A stretch of DNA of 64,000 nucleotides, taken from positions 434,001-498,000 of the forward strand of contig NZ_CAJHBL010000002.1 in the NCBI RefSeq assembly GCF_904846625.1, given 5' to 3'. This document shows, one piece after another, positions 17,681 to 26,631 of the stretch (position 1 is the first letter of the stretch; the number at the start of each line of letters is the position of its first letter). The position numbers and the translations under genes are program-made. The stretch comes from Psychrobacter sp. JCM 18900 (GTDB taxonomy: Bacteria > Pseudomonadota > Gammaproteobacteria > Pseudomonadales > Moraxellaceae). Below the pieces are notes generated by a model that made no database searches, had not been told where the DNA came from, and saw only the letters and a list, made by a program, of their open reading frames with translations.

Positions 17681-19129
17681 TTATAGCCATTCAACGATGG
17701 TATTGCTCAGATACTTACCCTTTATATATTTTCCTAGTCTCAATGCTTCTTTATAGGCTTTTGTAGCACTGTCATGAGTGAAATTAGCTAACTCGTCAAT
17801 ACATTTATCTTTATCTAAAGTCGCCAAGTTATTATTCAAAGCCAACTGTTCAGAGAAAAATGTTTGTTGCAACTTGCTGAACTCAGGCTTTACTAATTTG
17901 TTGGCTATAGCGTCATAATTTCGGTAACAAAGTTGCCCGACTTCTTGAAATGCCCACCAAGCTGAATCTAAGTCATAATCACCAGTGTTTGCTATTTGAT
18001 AAGGGTGAGGTATGTCACTTGTCACTATATAAAAAGGGACGAAGCAACTTAACTTACTAGCTGCAGGTGCTATCCACATACACCCTTCTTGCATTTCATC
18101 AGCTTCAGAAAAGCGCTTATTGCCTTTAAATTCAAAGACCATGGAAAAGACGGTCCCACTCTGTCCAATACTGTGGCTTACCTCCATCCAAAGAGGGTTG
18201 CGAGCCATCCCTGCTTCTTGGTATTTGGATAAGTCATATTCAGTTCCTTCAAAGGTATCGCGCAAAATATCCATCATATTTAAAATAGATATTTTTTTAC
18301 TAGGCTTGCCTTTATAAATGTATAAACTAGGATTATGTTTTAACTCACATAATCTATGTACACAGTTATATCTTCTCAGTCTGTTTACATCCTTATCTGT
18401 ACCACCGAAGGCCTCCGAAACAATCGGTCCTTGACCAAAAATTTTGGAAAAATTAAAAGTGTCGCCTTCATGATATAGGTCGCTCGCTAGAGCATATGAG
18501 CGCAGATGTGATGAATACATGAATGTATCATCGTCTAGAAAATCAATCTCTTGTGTACCAAAACAGTTAGGGCGGCATTCAACTTCATCATTATTTACCT
18601 TTCTTGCTACCCATAGCCCACCTGGAACAACCTCTAAGAAGAATCCTTCATTGGGGTCGGCTACTGCTATGGTAACGGCACCAGAACCGCCTTCTATAGA
18701 AGATACGGTGTAGCCGTATTGATCGATTAGTTCACCAATCATTTCAATAGATTGCCTAGCCGTTTTACCTCTTTCTAAAATTAAAATTGATAGATCATCA
18801 GCTTCTAAGATGTCTGTATCTTGTTGGTTGTTGTGAAAGTTATAGACACCTGTCATGCCTACTGCAACCTGATTTTCGTTCATACCATCAGCCCATGAAA
18901 GATGCCGAGTACCTGTCTCATAGTCACAAACTGTATATGTGTAGGCAAATGTCTCTGGCAATTGTGGTATTTCTATACCCTTTACGGTGAGAAAAGTATC
19001 TTCACTGCCATACGATTTATGAGGTTTGTGATGGACTTGACCTGGACTACCTGGCCAATCATTGTTTACACCCATAATCACGCAGCCAGTTGTGGTGGTA
19101 TTACGCCCTGCTATGACCGAGAAACACAT
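17681..19129 (-). CDS. C69-family (PepD-like) N-terminal-nucleophile hydrolase
   Basis: The 482-residue protein begins Met-Cys (MCFSVIAGRNTTTTG). In the C69 dipeptidase family Cys becomes the N-terminal nucleophile after processing. GVNNDWPG, EGGSGAVTIAVADPNEGFFLEVV and WMEVSHSIGQSGT are further family features. No signal peptide is seen, so it is cytoplasmic. Family members cleave dipeptides or related amide bonds. The known trigonelline pathway has no step for it, so it may release a betaine or heterocyclic acid from an amide conjugate, or serve a side substrate (speculation). It lies between two transporter genes, with short gaps (51 and 38 bp) and a clear aaggag site. Confidence 0.85.
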   Translation of the reverse strand: MCFSVIAGRNTTTTGCVIMGVNNDWPGSPGQVHHKPHKSYGSEDTFLTVKGIEIPQLPETFAYTYTVCDYETGTRHLSWADGMNENQVAVGMTGVYNFHNNQQDTDILEADDLSILILERGKTARQSIEMIGELIDQYGYTVSSIEGGSGAVTIAVADPNEGFFLEVVPGGLWVARKVNNDEVECRPNCFGTQEIDFLDDDTFMYSSHLRSYALASDLYHEGDTFNFSKIFGQGPIVSEAFGGTDKDVNRLRRYNCVHRLCELKHNPSLYIYKGKPSKKISILNMMDILRDTFEGTEYDLSKYQEAGMARNPLWMEVSHSIGQSGTVFSMVFEFKGNKRFSEADEMQEGCMWIAPAASKLSCFVPFYIVTSDIPHPYQIANTGDYDLDSAWWAFQEVGQLCYRNYDAIANKLVKPEFSKLQQTFFSEQLALNNNLATLDKDKCIDELANFTHDSATKAYKEALRLGKYIKGKYLSNTIVEWL

Positions 19130-19180
19130 GGTTATTACTCCTTTTTATGCTGTATATCTCTCAATATTCATATCTCAGAT

Positions 19181-20602
19181 TCAGACTGAAACGTTCTGAG
19201 TGCTAGCTGCACTCTTGTTTGCTGCACCTCTACCTAGAAGGTAATAAACAATACAAGTCACTAAGAAACTAAAGAACACACTACCTATAGTATTACTGAC
19301 AAAAGAGATATTCGGAGCAACGAAGTATGACCCTGCACCTATAAACCAAGAGATAATAGCCATGATATTGATGCCATTGCCGTACCAGTACGGTCCAGTT
19401 TTGTCGTTGAATTTAGTAATGTCATAGTTTTGCTTACGCATTAGATAGTAATCAACCAACATAATAGCGATGCAAGCTGGAAAAAATGCGCCTAGGAAAA
19501 TGAGAAAGACTTGGAAAGTATCTAGGAAGGAGCCTAGTATTAGAGGAGAGAATCCAATGAGAGCAGCTAACACACCCACGCTAATCATTGAGATTTTGGC
19601 TGGTAATTTTTCGATAATATTGGCAGTTGAAAAGCCACCCGAATATATATTGATCATATTAACGGCAACGGTAGAGATGACAATTAATATGTTTGCTACC
19701 ATGCCCATGCCCAATGTGCCAGTAATATAAGCTAAATCTGCAGAGTATGGGTCAAACAAACCATTGTTCATAACGGCAACGGCGATTGCACCAGCGGCAC
19801 CAACAATAAGAAACCAGAGCATACCAAATGCTGCACCAAGCATTGGCCAAACTGTAGCTGCTCTTTTGCTAGTCGTATAGCGAGTATAATCAGCGATACA
19901 CATGACCCATGCAAAGCCATTAGCCAAGACAATATCTAGACCACCACCCATGGTTAAGGACCAAGTAGTGTTCTTTGGGTTGTCTGCTAATGACCAATTC
20001 CATAGATCAGCAAAAGAAACTAAGGTAAAGACTTTGTATGATATCCAAACACTTAACACTACTAGACAAACGACAGCTATCATTTGCGCTTTGGAGATAT
20101 ATTTAGCCCCGTATACAGCGGTAGCAGTTGAAACAAATAGAATTAGAAGAACAGAGATAATAATATTACCCGCGGAGTAAATATCGCCGCCAGTAAAGGA
20201 GGTGATTATCGTAGATAACGCTGTGGCTGCAATATAAGTATTTACACCACACCAACCAACGAATTGTAACGCATTAAGAACGGACGGTAATTTACTACCT
20301 TTGATGCCAAAAGGTACTCGGCACAAACCCATGTTAGTTGACGCTATTTTATAGCCCATGAATCCCACTAAGGCTAGAATAATATAAACGATCGGATTAC
20401 CTATTAAAGAGGCAATAATGACTCCACTCAAACCCAAAGCACCCATGATGGTGCCCATATACCAAGTAGTAGGATTCGCGTTTGCGCAGATCCATGTGGA
20501 CATCATCTCCTTGCCACCATAGTATCTTGCGTCTAAGGGTACATATTCATCAATCGCATAATCGCGAACTTTGTTTTGTTGAGTATCATTGGTATTTTCC
20601 AC
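19181..20602 (-). CDS. NCS1-family permease (cytosine/purine/N-heterocycle type)
   Basis: The 473-residue inner-membrane protein has about 12 hydrophobic segments, the NCS1 N-terminus with SLIGNPIVYIILALVGFMGYKIAST, and GFAWVMCIADYTRYT in the middle. PACIAIMLVDYYLMRKQNYD near the C-terminal helices is a CodB-type motif. NCS1 carriers import nucleobases, allantoin, hydantoins, thiamine or nicotinate-like heterocycles. In this operon trigonelline or a related N-heterocycle is likely. Translation appears to start at a GTG (20602) with an aagga site. It lies between the tgnC-like gene and the C69 gene. Confidence 0.88.
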   Translation of the reverse strand: MENTNDTQQNKVRDYAIDEYVPLDARYYGGKEMMSTWICANANPTTWYMGTIMGALGLSGVIIASLIGNPIVYIILALVGFMGYKIASTNMGLCRVPFGIKGSKLPSVLNALQFVGWCGVNTYIAATALSTIITSFTGGDIYSAGNIIISVLLILFVSTATAVYGAKYISKAQMIAVVCLVVLSVWISYKVFTLVSFADLWNWSLADNPKNTTWSLTMGGGLDIVLANGFAWVMCIADYTRYTTSKRAATVWPMLGAAFGMLWFLIVGAAGAIAVAVMNNGLFDPYSADLAYITGTLGMGMVANILIVISTVAVNMINIYSGGFSTANIIEKLPAKISMISVGVLAALIGFSPLILGSFLDTFQVFLIFLGAFFPACIAIMLVDYYLMRKQNYDITKFNDKTGPYWYGNGINIMAIISWFIGAGSYFVAPNISFVSNTIGSVFFSFLVTCIVYYLLGRGAANKSAASTQNVSV

Positions 20603-20726
20603 TGTAAATTCCTTTTCATATCTTATTTAAGGTAGATCTAAAATCATGGAAGATTTTTTTAGCAAAGATCAGACAAATAGCTATAACATTCTCTTCAAAA
20701 CAAAGTCCTCTAATGACATTTATTCA

Positions 20727-22214
20727 TTACCTCATGATAAAAGGATTGGCCATCGGCTCCGCTGAGATATTGATCCATGTCGTTTTTGTACGAGTATATT
20801 GAAGTACAGATTCGCTACCAGCTTCACGGCCATAACCAGACTGATTGTAGCCACCGAAGGGTGCTGTAGGAGAGATAGCTCGATAGGTGTTTACCCAGCA
20901 AATACCTGAACGAATCTGTTGTGAGACACGGTGAGCTCTCGCTAAGTTTTGAGTAAATACACCAGAGCCTAAGCCATAGACGCTGTCATTTGCCATAGCA
21001 ATGACTTCGTCTTCAGTGTCGAAAGCCACCAAAGACATTACAGGTCCAAACATCTCAACGCTTTGGGTTTCGATATCAGTATGAGGACATTCGACTAAGG
21101 TAGGAGTAAAGTAATTGCCGCTAGCTAAAGCAGGGTCGGTAGGAGGCTGACCACCGAAACGAATGGTAGCGCCTTGTGAAACTGCCTTCTGAAGAGTATC
21201 TTTAATACGATCGACTTGAGCTTTAGTACATAAAGGACCTACGTGAGTACTGGTATCAAGAGGATTGCCGATGACAATATTTTTCGCTTTTTCTTCTACA
21301 CGTCTGATAATTTCAGGCAGGATAGAGCGATGAACAAACCCGCGAGAACCCGCCACACAAGACTGTCCAGAAGCACCAAAGTTTCCAGCAATTAGACCGT
21401 TGGCCGCACTTTCTAAGTCAGCATCATCAAAGACGATAATTGGCGATTTACCACCTAACTCTAAGCTAGTAACTGCAAAGCTATTGGCAGAGTTTCTGAC
21501 TACATGTCTTGCTGCATCGGGCCCACCAGTAAATGCAATTTTATCTACGTCGGGATGGCTAGTAAGTGGAATGGCACAGTTTTCAGCATCACCTGTGATT
21601 ACAGATACGACACCTTTAGGGAAGCCTGCTTCTTCCACGAGCTCTGCAAAAGCAAACATAGGGCAGGGCGCTATTTCAGAAGCCTTCAAAATGATAGTGC
21701 AACCTGCTGCTAGCGCTGGTCCTAGCTTAGTCGCTGTTAAAAACATTTGCGCATTCCATGGAACAACAGCAGCTACTACGCCAATAGGTTCACGTGTAGT
21801 AAAAACGTGCATATCTGACTTATCAATTGGTAGTGTAGCGCCTTCTACTTTGTCGGCTAGCCCTGCAAAGTAACGATAATAATCGCTGACATAACGAGTT
21901 TGAGCCACAGTTTCGTGAGCCAGTTTGCCACTGTCTGTCGTTTCAATTCTTCCTAGTTTTTCGGCGTTTTGCTCGATTAGATCTGCTAATTGATACAGTA
22001 ATTTTCCGCGTTGAGTGGCAGTCATCTTAGCCCATTCAGGGTTGCTCAAAGCAGCCTTGGCACCATCGACAGCGCGTTCGACGTCAGCAGGGCTAGCACA
22101 GGCAAAAGTTGCCCATGCTTCATTCGTCGCAGGGTTATAGCTGTCTAGGACTTGGTTGGTGCTCCCTTCGCACCACTCGCCATTGATATAGAGTTGATAA
22201 TGAGGTTTGGCCAT
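20727..22214 (-). CDS. tgnC: NAD-dependent aldehyde dehydrogenase, TgnC-like
   Basis: The 495-residue ALDH has the standard motifs: VVPWNAQMF, ITGDAENCAIPLTSHPDVDKIAFTGG, the catalytic Glu in LELGGKSP and the catalytic Cys in SGQSCVAGSR. In the Acinetobacter baylyi trigonelline pathway TgnC oxidises the hydroxybutyrolactone product of ring cleavage (MFMB, an aldehyde equivalent) to the N-methylformamido-methylene succinate. Position directly after the monooxygenase component gene (62 bp) and a ggag ribosome site support membership of the same operon. The ALDH assignment is certain; the specific step follows from gene order. Confidence 0.8.
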   Translation of the reverse strand: MAKPHYQLYINGEWCEGSTNQVLDSYNPATNEAWATFACASPADVERAVDGAKAALSNPEWAKMTATQRGKLLYQLADLIEQNAEKLGRIETTDSGKLAHETVAQTRYVSDYYRYFAGLADKVEGATLPIDKSDMHVFTTREPIGVVAAVVPWNAQMFLTATKLGPALAAGCTIILKASEIAPCPMFAFAELVEEAGFPKGVVSVITGDAENCAIPLTSHPDVDKIAFTGGPDAARHVVRNSANSFAVTSLELGGKSPIIVFDDADLESAANGLIAGNFGASGQSCVAGSRGFVHRSILPEIIRRVEEKAKNIVIGNPLDTSTHVGPLCTKAQVDRIKDTLQKAVSQGATIRFGGQPPTDPALASGNYFTPTLVECPHTDIETQSVEMFGPVMSLVAFDTEDEVIAMANDSVYGLGSGVFTQNLARAHRVSQQIRSGICWVNTYRAISPTAPFGGYNQSGYGREAGSESVLQYTRTKTTWINISAEPMANPFIMR

Positions 22215-22275
22215 GGTGGTTCTCCAAATTTCTTATTGGGTTATCTGTTTATCATTTACTAGAAACTAAGTATGG

Positions 22276-23313
22276 TTATGCAAATGCTGGCATGACGTCA
22301 TCAATAAAACGGCGCAAGGATGCCTGTTTCTGCTCGAAAGTCATACTAGAGTCAATCCAAAATGCAAACTCGTCATAACCCAATCCTTCATATACTTTGA
22401 GTTTTTCGATGACCTGATCAGATGTGCCAATAGGCATGTTTTCTAACATTTTTTCAGGAGCATACATGTCGATTTTTGCCATTTCTTCTTCGCTCAATGG
22501 CTCAAGCAGTCCTTGACGAATAGGACGTTCGTTTTTGAACCACGCGCCAAAATAGCAGTAGAAACGGCTGATACATTTGGCCGCTTCAGCAACGTCATTC
22601 GCATCACTACCAACATAAGCATGTTGCAAAAGCATGATTTTCGGGTTTTTACCTTCGCCGTGTTCAGCTTTGGCATTGTTAAAAGCAGTCATTAGATTTT
22701 GAATCTCTGTCATCCCTTGCCACAGTGGAGTGACTTGAACGTTACAACCATTTTCTACCGCAAAGTTGTGGCTGTGAGGGTCACGTGCTGCAATCCACAT
22801 TGGTACGCCACCTTTTTGTAAAGGTTTTGGCGCTGAAGTTGTCGATGGGAATTGGGTATATTTTCCATCATGGGTATAGTCGCCTTTCCACAATTGCTGT
22901 ACAGCAGGAACCAGCTCACGCATACGCCCGCCAGCTTCCATTGCATCCATACCAGGCATTAAACGTTCGTATTCGAAATTATAGGCGCCGCGAGCAATTC
23001 CCAGATCCAATCTTCCTTTGGTGAGAATATCAGTCATTGCTGCTTCACCAGCAAGTTTGATAGGATGCCAAAATGGCGCAATGACTGTACCTGTACCCAG
23101 TCGCACATTTTTAGTGTGATGAGCCAGATCAACTAGGTTTAAAAACGGATTAGGAGCAATGGTAAAATCCATACCATGGTGTTCACCAGTCCAGATGGCA
23201 TGCATTCCACCTTGGTCAGCCATTTTTGCTAGCTCGATAAAATCGTTATGGAGCTGTTGATAGCTCTGTGATTCATCAATTCTTTCCATATGTAAAAATA
23301 AAGAAAACTTCAT
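22276..23313 (-). CDS. tgnA: LLM-class flavin-dependent monooxygenase, TgnA-like (trigonelline ring cleavage)
   Basis: The 345-residue luciferase-like monooxygenase has WTGEHHGMDFTIAPNPFLNL, VRLGTGTVIAPFWHPIKLAGE, GRLDLGIARGAYNFEYE and a late FWIDSSMTFEQKQASLRRF. TgnA of A. baylyi, with its reductase, inserts oxygen into trigonelline and opens the pyridinium ring. The N-terminal MKFSLFLHMER and the combination with an adjacent flavin reductase, ALDH, hydrolase and SSADH match that locus. It lies between tgnC-like and tgnB-like genes with an aagga site. Activity on another N-heterocycle is the main alternative. Confidence 0.82.
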   Translation of the reverse strand: MKFSLFLHMERIDESQSYQQLHNDFIELAKMADQGGMHAIWTGEHHGMDFTIAPNPFLNLVDLAHHTKNVRLGTGTVIAPFWHPIKLAGEAAMTDILTKGRLDLGIARGAYNFEYERLMPGMDAMEAGGRMRELVPAVQQLWKGDYTHDGKYTQFPSTTSAPKPLQKGGVPMWIAARDPHSHNFAVENGCNVQVTPLWQGMTEIQNLMTAFNNAKAEHGEGKNPKIMLLQHAYVGSDANDVAEAAKCISRFYCYFGAWFKNERPIRQGLLEPLSEEEMAKIDMYAPEKMLENMPIGTSDQVIEKLKVYEGLGYDEFAFWIDSSMTFEQKQASLRRFIDDVMPAFA

Positions 23314-23378
23314 AACACAATTCCTTTGTTTATTTTTTAGTGTGACTTTTAACTTAGTATTGACGATAAATATAAAGT

Positions 23379-24290
23379 TTAATGAACATTGCCGTGTTCT
23401 TCTTGACCGACATATACACCGTACAACCCATTTTTATTTTCAGTTGCGTAGCGTGTCATCATCGAACTCATGGCCGGTGTAATAAAATGCTGTTCGGAAA
23501 TACTATCGATTGAGATATATTCACCTAGCCCTTTAGGGTCAGCCGATTGAGCGGTAGCTCGATAAAAAATGTAATTGGTATTTGTTTTAGTATTCTCATA
23601 AATAGAGAAGACAGCGCCCAACTGAACGTCAATATTACTGTCTGCTAAAAACTGTTGGATCGTGCTAACGGCATTGGTATTGTCATCGGTAGTCGTACTA
23701 GGCAAGGTTGCTTTGCCATCCTTTTGACTGAGTAGGATTTTTCCATTGTGCTCTATAATCACACCCACATTGACATGTTTTTCTTGGGTACTGATTTCTG
23801 CGGCTTCACGCTCTAGTGCTAAGCTGAAATAACCTCCAGACGCGTAGCCCAAGCCATATCCTTCACGAGATGAAAAATCAAGCACTTCACCAATCAAGAG
23901 GTGATGATCACCAGCGTCGAGATTACGGTCTGTTTTACAAGAAAAATGTGTCAAGGCACCTTTTATAATTGGATTGCCGTATTCATCTTTATGCCACTCA
24001 ATTTGACTAAAGCGCTCGTCTTTTGAGCCCGCAAAGATGTTCGAGATGTTCTGTTGATCTTCGCTCAAAATATTGACAGCAAAATGTTCACAATTAGCGA
24101 ATACATCGAAGCTAGATAACGATTTTGCTGGGCATACTAGTAGAAGTGGTGGATCCAGTGATACTGATGTAAAGGAGTTAGCAGTGAAGCCAACAGGTTT
24201 GCCTTCATTGGACATCGCAGTTATCACAGTAACGCCAGTCATATAGCTACCAAAGGCTTTGCGTAGGGTTTTAGGATCAAGTTGCTTCAT
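23379..24290 (-). CDS. tgnB: Flavin reductase with C-terminal Nudix-like domain, TgnB-like
   Basis: The 303-residue protein has an N-terminal flavin-reductase-like domain (about 8-165: FGSYMTGVTVITA, GFTANSFTSVSLDPPLLLVCP, HHLLIGEV). It supplies reduced flavin to the LLM oxygenase encoded 65 bp downstream. Residues about 173-300 (VGVIIEHNGKILLSQKDGK) look like the first strands of a Nudix fold. The catalytic Nudix box (GX5EX7REUXEEXGU) is absent, so it is probably a binding or regulatory module. It corresponds to the reductase component TgnB of the trigonelline monooxygenase. An agaggt ribosome site precedes the ATG. Confidence 0.82.
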   Translation of the reverse strand: MKQLDPKTLRKAFGSYMTGVTVITAMSNEGKPVGFTANSFTSVSLDPPLLLVCPAKSLSSFDVFANCEHFAVNILSEDQQNISNIFAGSKDERFSQIEWHKDEYGNPIIKGALTHFSCKTDRNLDAGDHHLLIGEVLDFSSREGYGLGYASGGYFSLALEREAAEISTQEKHVNVGVIIEHNGKILLSQKDGKATLPSTTTDDNTNAVSTIQQFLADSNIDVQLGAVFSIYENTKTNTNYIFYRATAQSADPKGLGEYISIDSISEQHFITPAMSSMMTRYATENKNGLYGVYVGQEEHGNVH

Positions 24291-24325
24291 GAGAACCTCT
24301 TTTTAAAAATAGGCGTGCTTTTAGA

Positions 24326-25162
24326 TTAAGCAAGCGTCATATTGTGTGAGTCACATTGAGTAAAAAATGTTGCCAATGCAGCGTTAACCGTATTCGAATG
24401 TGTCATTTGAGTCATATGACGGGCTTCGGGTACGATAACGGCATCAGCATTGGGTAATATATTTGCCATTGCCAGTGACATTTCGGGCTTAGAGTTAACA
24501 TCCAGTTCGCCTGTTAGAAATAACGCAGGTACTGTAATGGGTCGCAAGTCCGCTTCTGTAATACCACGTAAATGTGCAAACATCTGATAGGCTCGTGCAT
24601 ATCCTAAGCGACTGCCATTATCTAACCATTTTTGACATAGCTCTGCCTCTGAGCGGTATTTAGGATTGCCATCGAACCATCTGGCTATTGGTTGCTCAGT
24701 GACATTTTGATTGAGATCATTGATGAGTGATTCGGCTCTAGCTTGTACATTTTGAGCCGCCTCATCTGGACGATTATAAATCGCATTCAATGCCGCGATA
24801 CCGAGTACTACTTTGGGAGACGATACGGCAGTCTGTAACGCCATCATCGCGCCTAATGAGTGACCAACAATGATGGCTGGTTGACCCACAACATTATTAA
24901 TGAATGTTGTTAGCACATCAGAAAAGTCTTCCAACGTCAGGACAGGGTTGGATAATAAATCGCTCTCCCCATGTCCTGGCATATCAATCGCATAACAATG
25001 ATAGTGTTTAGTAAATACAGACAGCTGTTGGTACCAACTCTCTGCTCGTAAGCCCACACCATGGATAAAAACAATTGGGGTGGATTTTTCATTAACGCTA
25101 TCACTGGCATTTACACTGTAATGATAAGCGATTCCGTTGGATGTTTTACGTGACCACTTCAT
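24326..25162 (-). CDS. tgnD: Alpha/beta hydrolase, TgnD-like amide hydrolase
   Basis: The 278-residue alpha/beta-hydrolase has the oxyanion strand HGVGLRAESWYQQ and DMPGHGES. The nucleophile elbow is GHSLGAM (Ser), the acid is in GELDVNSKP and the catalytic His in EARHMTQM. In the trigonelline pathway TgnD hydrolyses (E)-2-((N-methylformamido)methylene)succinate to succinate semialdehyde, methylamine, formate and CO2. RutD of uracil catabolism is a similar fold in a similar operon, but RutB and RutC are missing here, which argues against a Rut system. Operon spacing is 35 bp to tgnB and 13 bp from the AA_synth gene. Confidence 0.78.
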   Translation of the reverse strand: MKWSRKTSNGIAYHYSVNASDSVNEKSTPIVFIHGVGLRAESWYQQLSVFTKHYHCYAIDMPGHGESDLLSNPVLTLEDFSDVLTTFINNVVGQPAIIVGHSLGAMMALQTAVSSPKVVLGIAALNAIYNRPDEAAQNVQARAESLINDLNQNVTEQPIARWFDGNPKYRSEAELCQKWLDNGSRLGYARAYQMFAHLRGITEADLRPITVPALFLTGELDVNSKPEMSLAMANILPNADAVIVPEARHMTQMTHSNTVNAALATFFTQCDSHNMTLA

Positions 25163-25175
25163 TAATATCTACTCC

Positions 25176-25778
25176 CTATACGGCTGCTGGATTATCTAGA
25201 TCGCGGCCCAAATCTTCTAAGTCTTGATAACGATCACCAATACGATGATGCGGACGGCCACCAGTAGCACCTCCTAAGACGATGATTACCTCATCATCAC
25301 GAGGGGCATCTGGAATGGCGAATTGAATGGTCAGATAATGTGAACGTCGACCGACATCATCTTTATCCATCAACGGCACCATAATGGGGGAGTTTGCACC
25401 GCCACGCATGTTAGTAAACGATAAATAACTACTGGCAGATAAAGCTTCACGATAAAAATTGCCAAAACGCAGCGTATGAATCAGGCCTGAGGCGTGTTCG
25501 ATTTCACCATTAAGTCCAACGACAGCCGCTTTGCCATACGCTTGTATTTTGTCTGCACCGCCAGCTAGAGCGATGATCTTATCGGTCATTAGCTTACCTA
25601 ATACAGGACCGAAGGCTTGAATCTCAGGTTTTAGATCTTCGACATAACGTCCTGCCCACGGGTTAGTAATCACCGCCGCAACAGCAAACATTCTAAGCGG
25701 TGTATCAGCGGCCTTGAATCCTTCAATAAACGTTTCTTCCTCAAAAGTTACGATTTTTCTGATTTCTGGTTTTAGCAT
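25176..25778 (-). CDS. AA_synth (PF06684, formerly DUF1185) family protein
   Basis: The 200-residue protein carries LRMFAVAAVITNPWAGRYVEDL, LIALAGG-like IIALAGGADKIQAYGKAAVVG, GEIEHASGLIHTLRFGN and PRDDEVIIVLGGATGGRPHHRIGDRYQDL. All are typical of the AA_synth family, whose name is historical and whose reaction is not established to my knowledge. The start at 25778 (MLKPEIRK) is supported by aggggac; a start 13 codons upstream has no ribosome site. It is the first gene of the minus-strand catabolic operon. Family members often neighbour LLM monooxygenases in N-heterocycle or amide clusters, so a hydrolytic or tautomerase role on a ring-opened intermediate is possible (speculation). Confidence 0.82.
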   Translation of the reverse strand: MLKPEIRKIVTFEEETFIEGFKAADTPLRMFAVAAVITNPWAGRYVEDLKPEIQAFGPVLGKLMTDKIIALAGGADKIQAYGKAAVVGLNGEIEHASGLIHTLRFGNFYREALSASSYLSFTNMRGGANSPIMVPLMDKDDVGRRSHYLTIQFAIPDAPRDDEVIIVLGGATGGRPHHRIGDRYQDLEDLGRDLDNPAAV

Positions 25779-25818
25779 TATTGGTCCCCTACAGTGATGA
25801 ATAATCTTTAACAACATT

Positions 25819-25898
25819 GGTATACCATAATACGGTATTAAATTAATTACTAGCTTTTTTTGAAAAAAAATATTATGGTATGCCGTAATACTATATTA
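25819..25898. promoter_or_regulatory. Paired TgnR-type operators in the divergent promoter
   Basis: The 187-bp gap between the AA_synth gene and the GntR gene holds two facing copies of TATTATGGTATRCC. One is read on the minus strand within 25819-25840 (ggtataccataatacggtatta) and one on the plus strand at 25871-25884. Each copy also contains a local GGTA/TACC dyad. Such paired sites suggest the adjacent GntR protein controls both arms of the module. Confidence 0.65.
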
Positions 25899-25965
25899 AA
25901 GCGTACTGTTTTTTTGCTTCACAGTCGTTATACTCTGCATTTACATCTTACAAAATAGAGGTCGT

Positions 25966-26619
25966 ATGTTAGAGAAAGTGGAAAAACCAAAAACGTTGAA
26001 AGAGACAACATTAGAACAGCTACGCTTAGCGATCATGATTGGACAGCTTGAACCAGGTAAGCGTTTGGTTGAGCGCACTATCTGTGAGCAGTTGGGTGTC
26101 AGCCGGACTGTTGTACGTGAATGTATAAGACATTTAGAAAGTGAGCACTTAGTGACGTTTTCTGCGGGAGGATCTTCAGTTGCTGTTTTAGAAAGTGATG
26201 AGATTCGCCAAATTTACCATTTACGTACGATGCTAGAGAGCGAAGCAGTTCGCTATTGTGCTGAGCAAGTGACACCTGAGCTAGTAGATAAGTTACAAAA
26301 CCACTTAGTCCAGATTCGAGAAAACTTACATGCAGGAGATGTGGTGGAGGCGCTTGCGCATTCTTATTCATTTTACGAGCATTTATTCGTGACGGCTGGT
26401 ATGACGGTCGCATGGGAGTTAACGGAGAGATTGAATGGACGTATTGGTCGTTTGCGTTTTATGACTTTATCTACACAAGAGCGTGCTGCTAAAGGTCCCA
26501 ATAACTTGCAAGATATCGTTAATAGTATTGCCAAAGGTGACAGTAAGTCGGCAATCGAAGCTTGTCGAAAACACATTGATGAAGCCTGCCATATGGGGTT
26601 GCATCTTAATAAACAGTAA
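25966..26619 (+). CDS. tgnR: GntR/FadR-subfamily regulator, TgnR-like
   Basis: The 217-residue protein has an N-terminal winged helix (LKETTLEQLRLAIMIGQLEPGKRLVERTICEQLGVSRTVVRECIRHLE, about residues 12-58). An FCD ligand domain follows, with IRQIYHLRTMLESEAVRY and a late HIDEACHMGLH supplying acidic and His metal-site residues. It is divergent from the catabolic operon and 12 bp upstream of the CMD gene. The paired operators in the gap make it the likely pathway regulator. A pathway carboxylate is the likely effector. An agagg site precedes the ATG. Confidence 0.85.
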   Translation: MLEKVEKPKTLKETTLEQLRLAIMIGQLEPGKRLVERTICEQLGVSRTVVRECIRHLESEHLVTFSAGGSSVAVLESDEIRQIYHLRTMLESEAVRYCAEQVTPELVDKLQNHLVQIRENLHAGDVVEALAHSYSFYEHLFVTAGMTVAWELTERLNGRIGRLRFMTLSTQERAAKGPNNLQDIVNSIAKGDSKSAIEACRKHIDEACHMGLHLNKQ

Positions 26620-26631
26620 GAGGGGGTAGTA

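Noticed and set aside
15883..20180. Plus-strand open frames opposite the BCCT, C69 and NCS1 genes
   Set aside because: They are antisense shadows of strongly conserved minus-strand genes, without ribosome sites or family features.
15906..25778. Rut pyrimidine-degradation operon
   Set aside because: An LLM oxygenase, flavin reductase, hydrolase and permease are shared with Rut, but RutB and RutC homologues are missing, and an ALDH plus SSADH are present, fitting the tgn pathway better.
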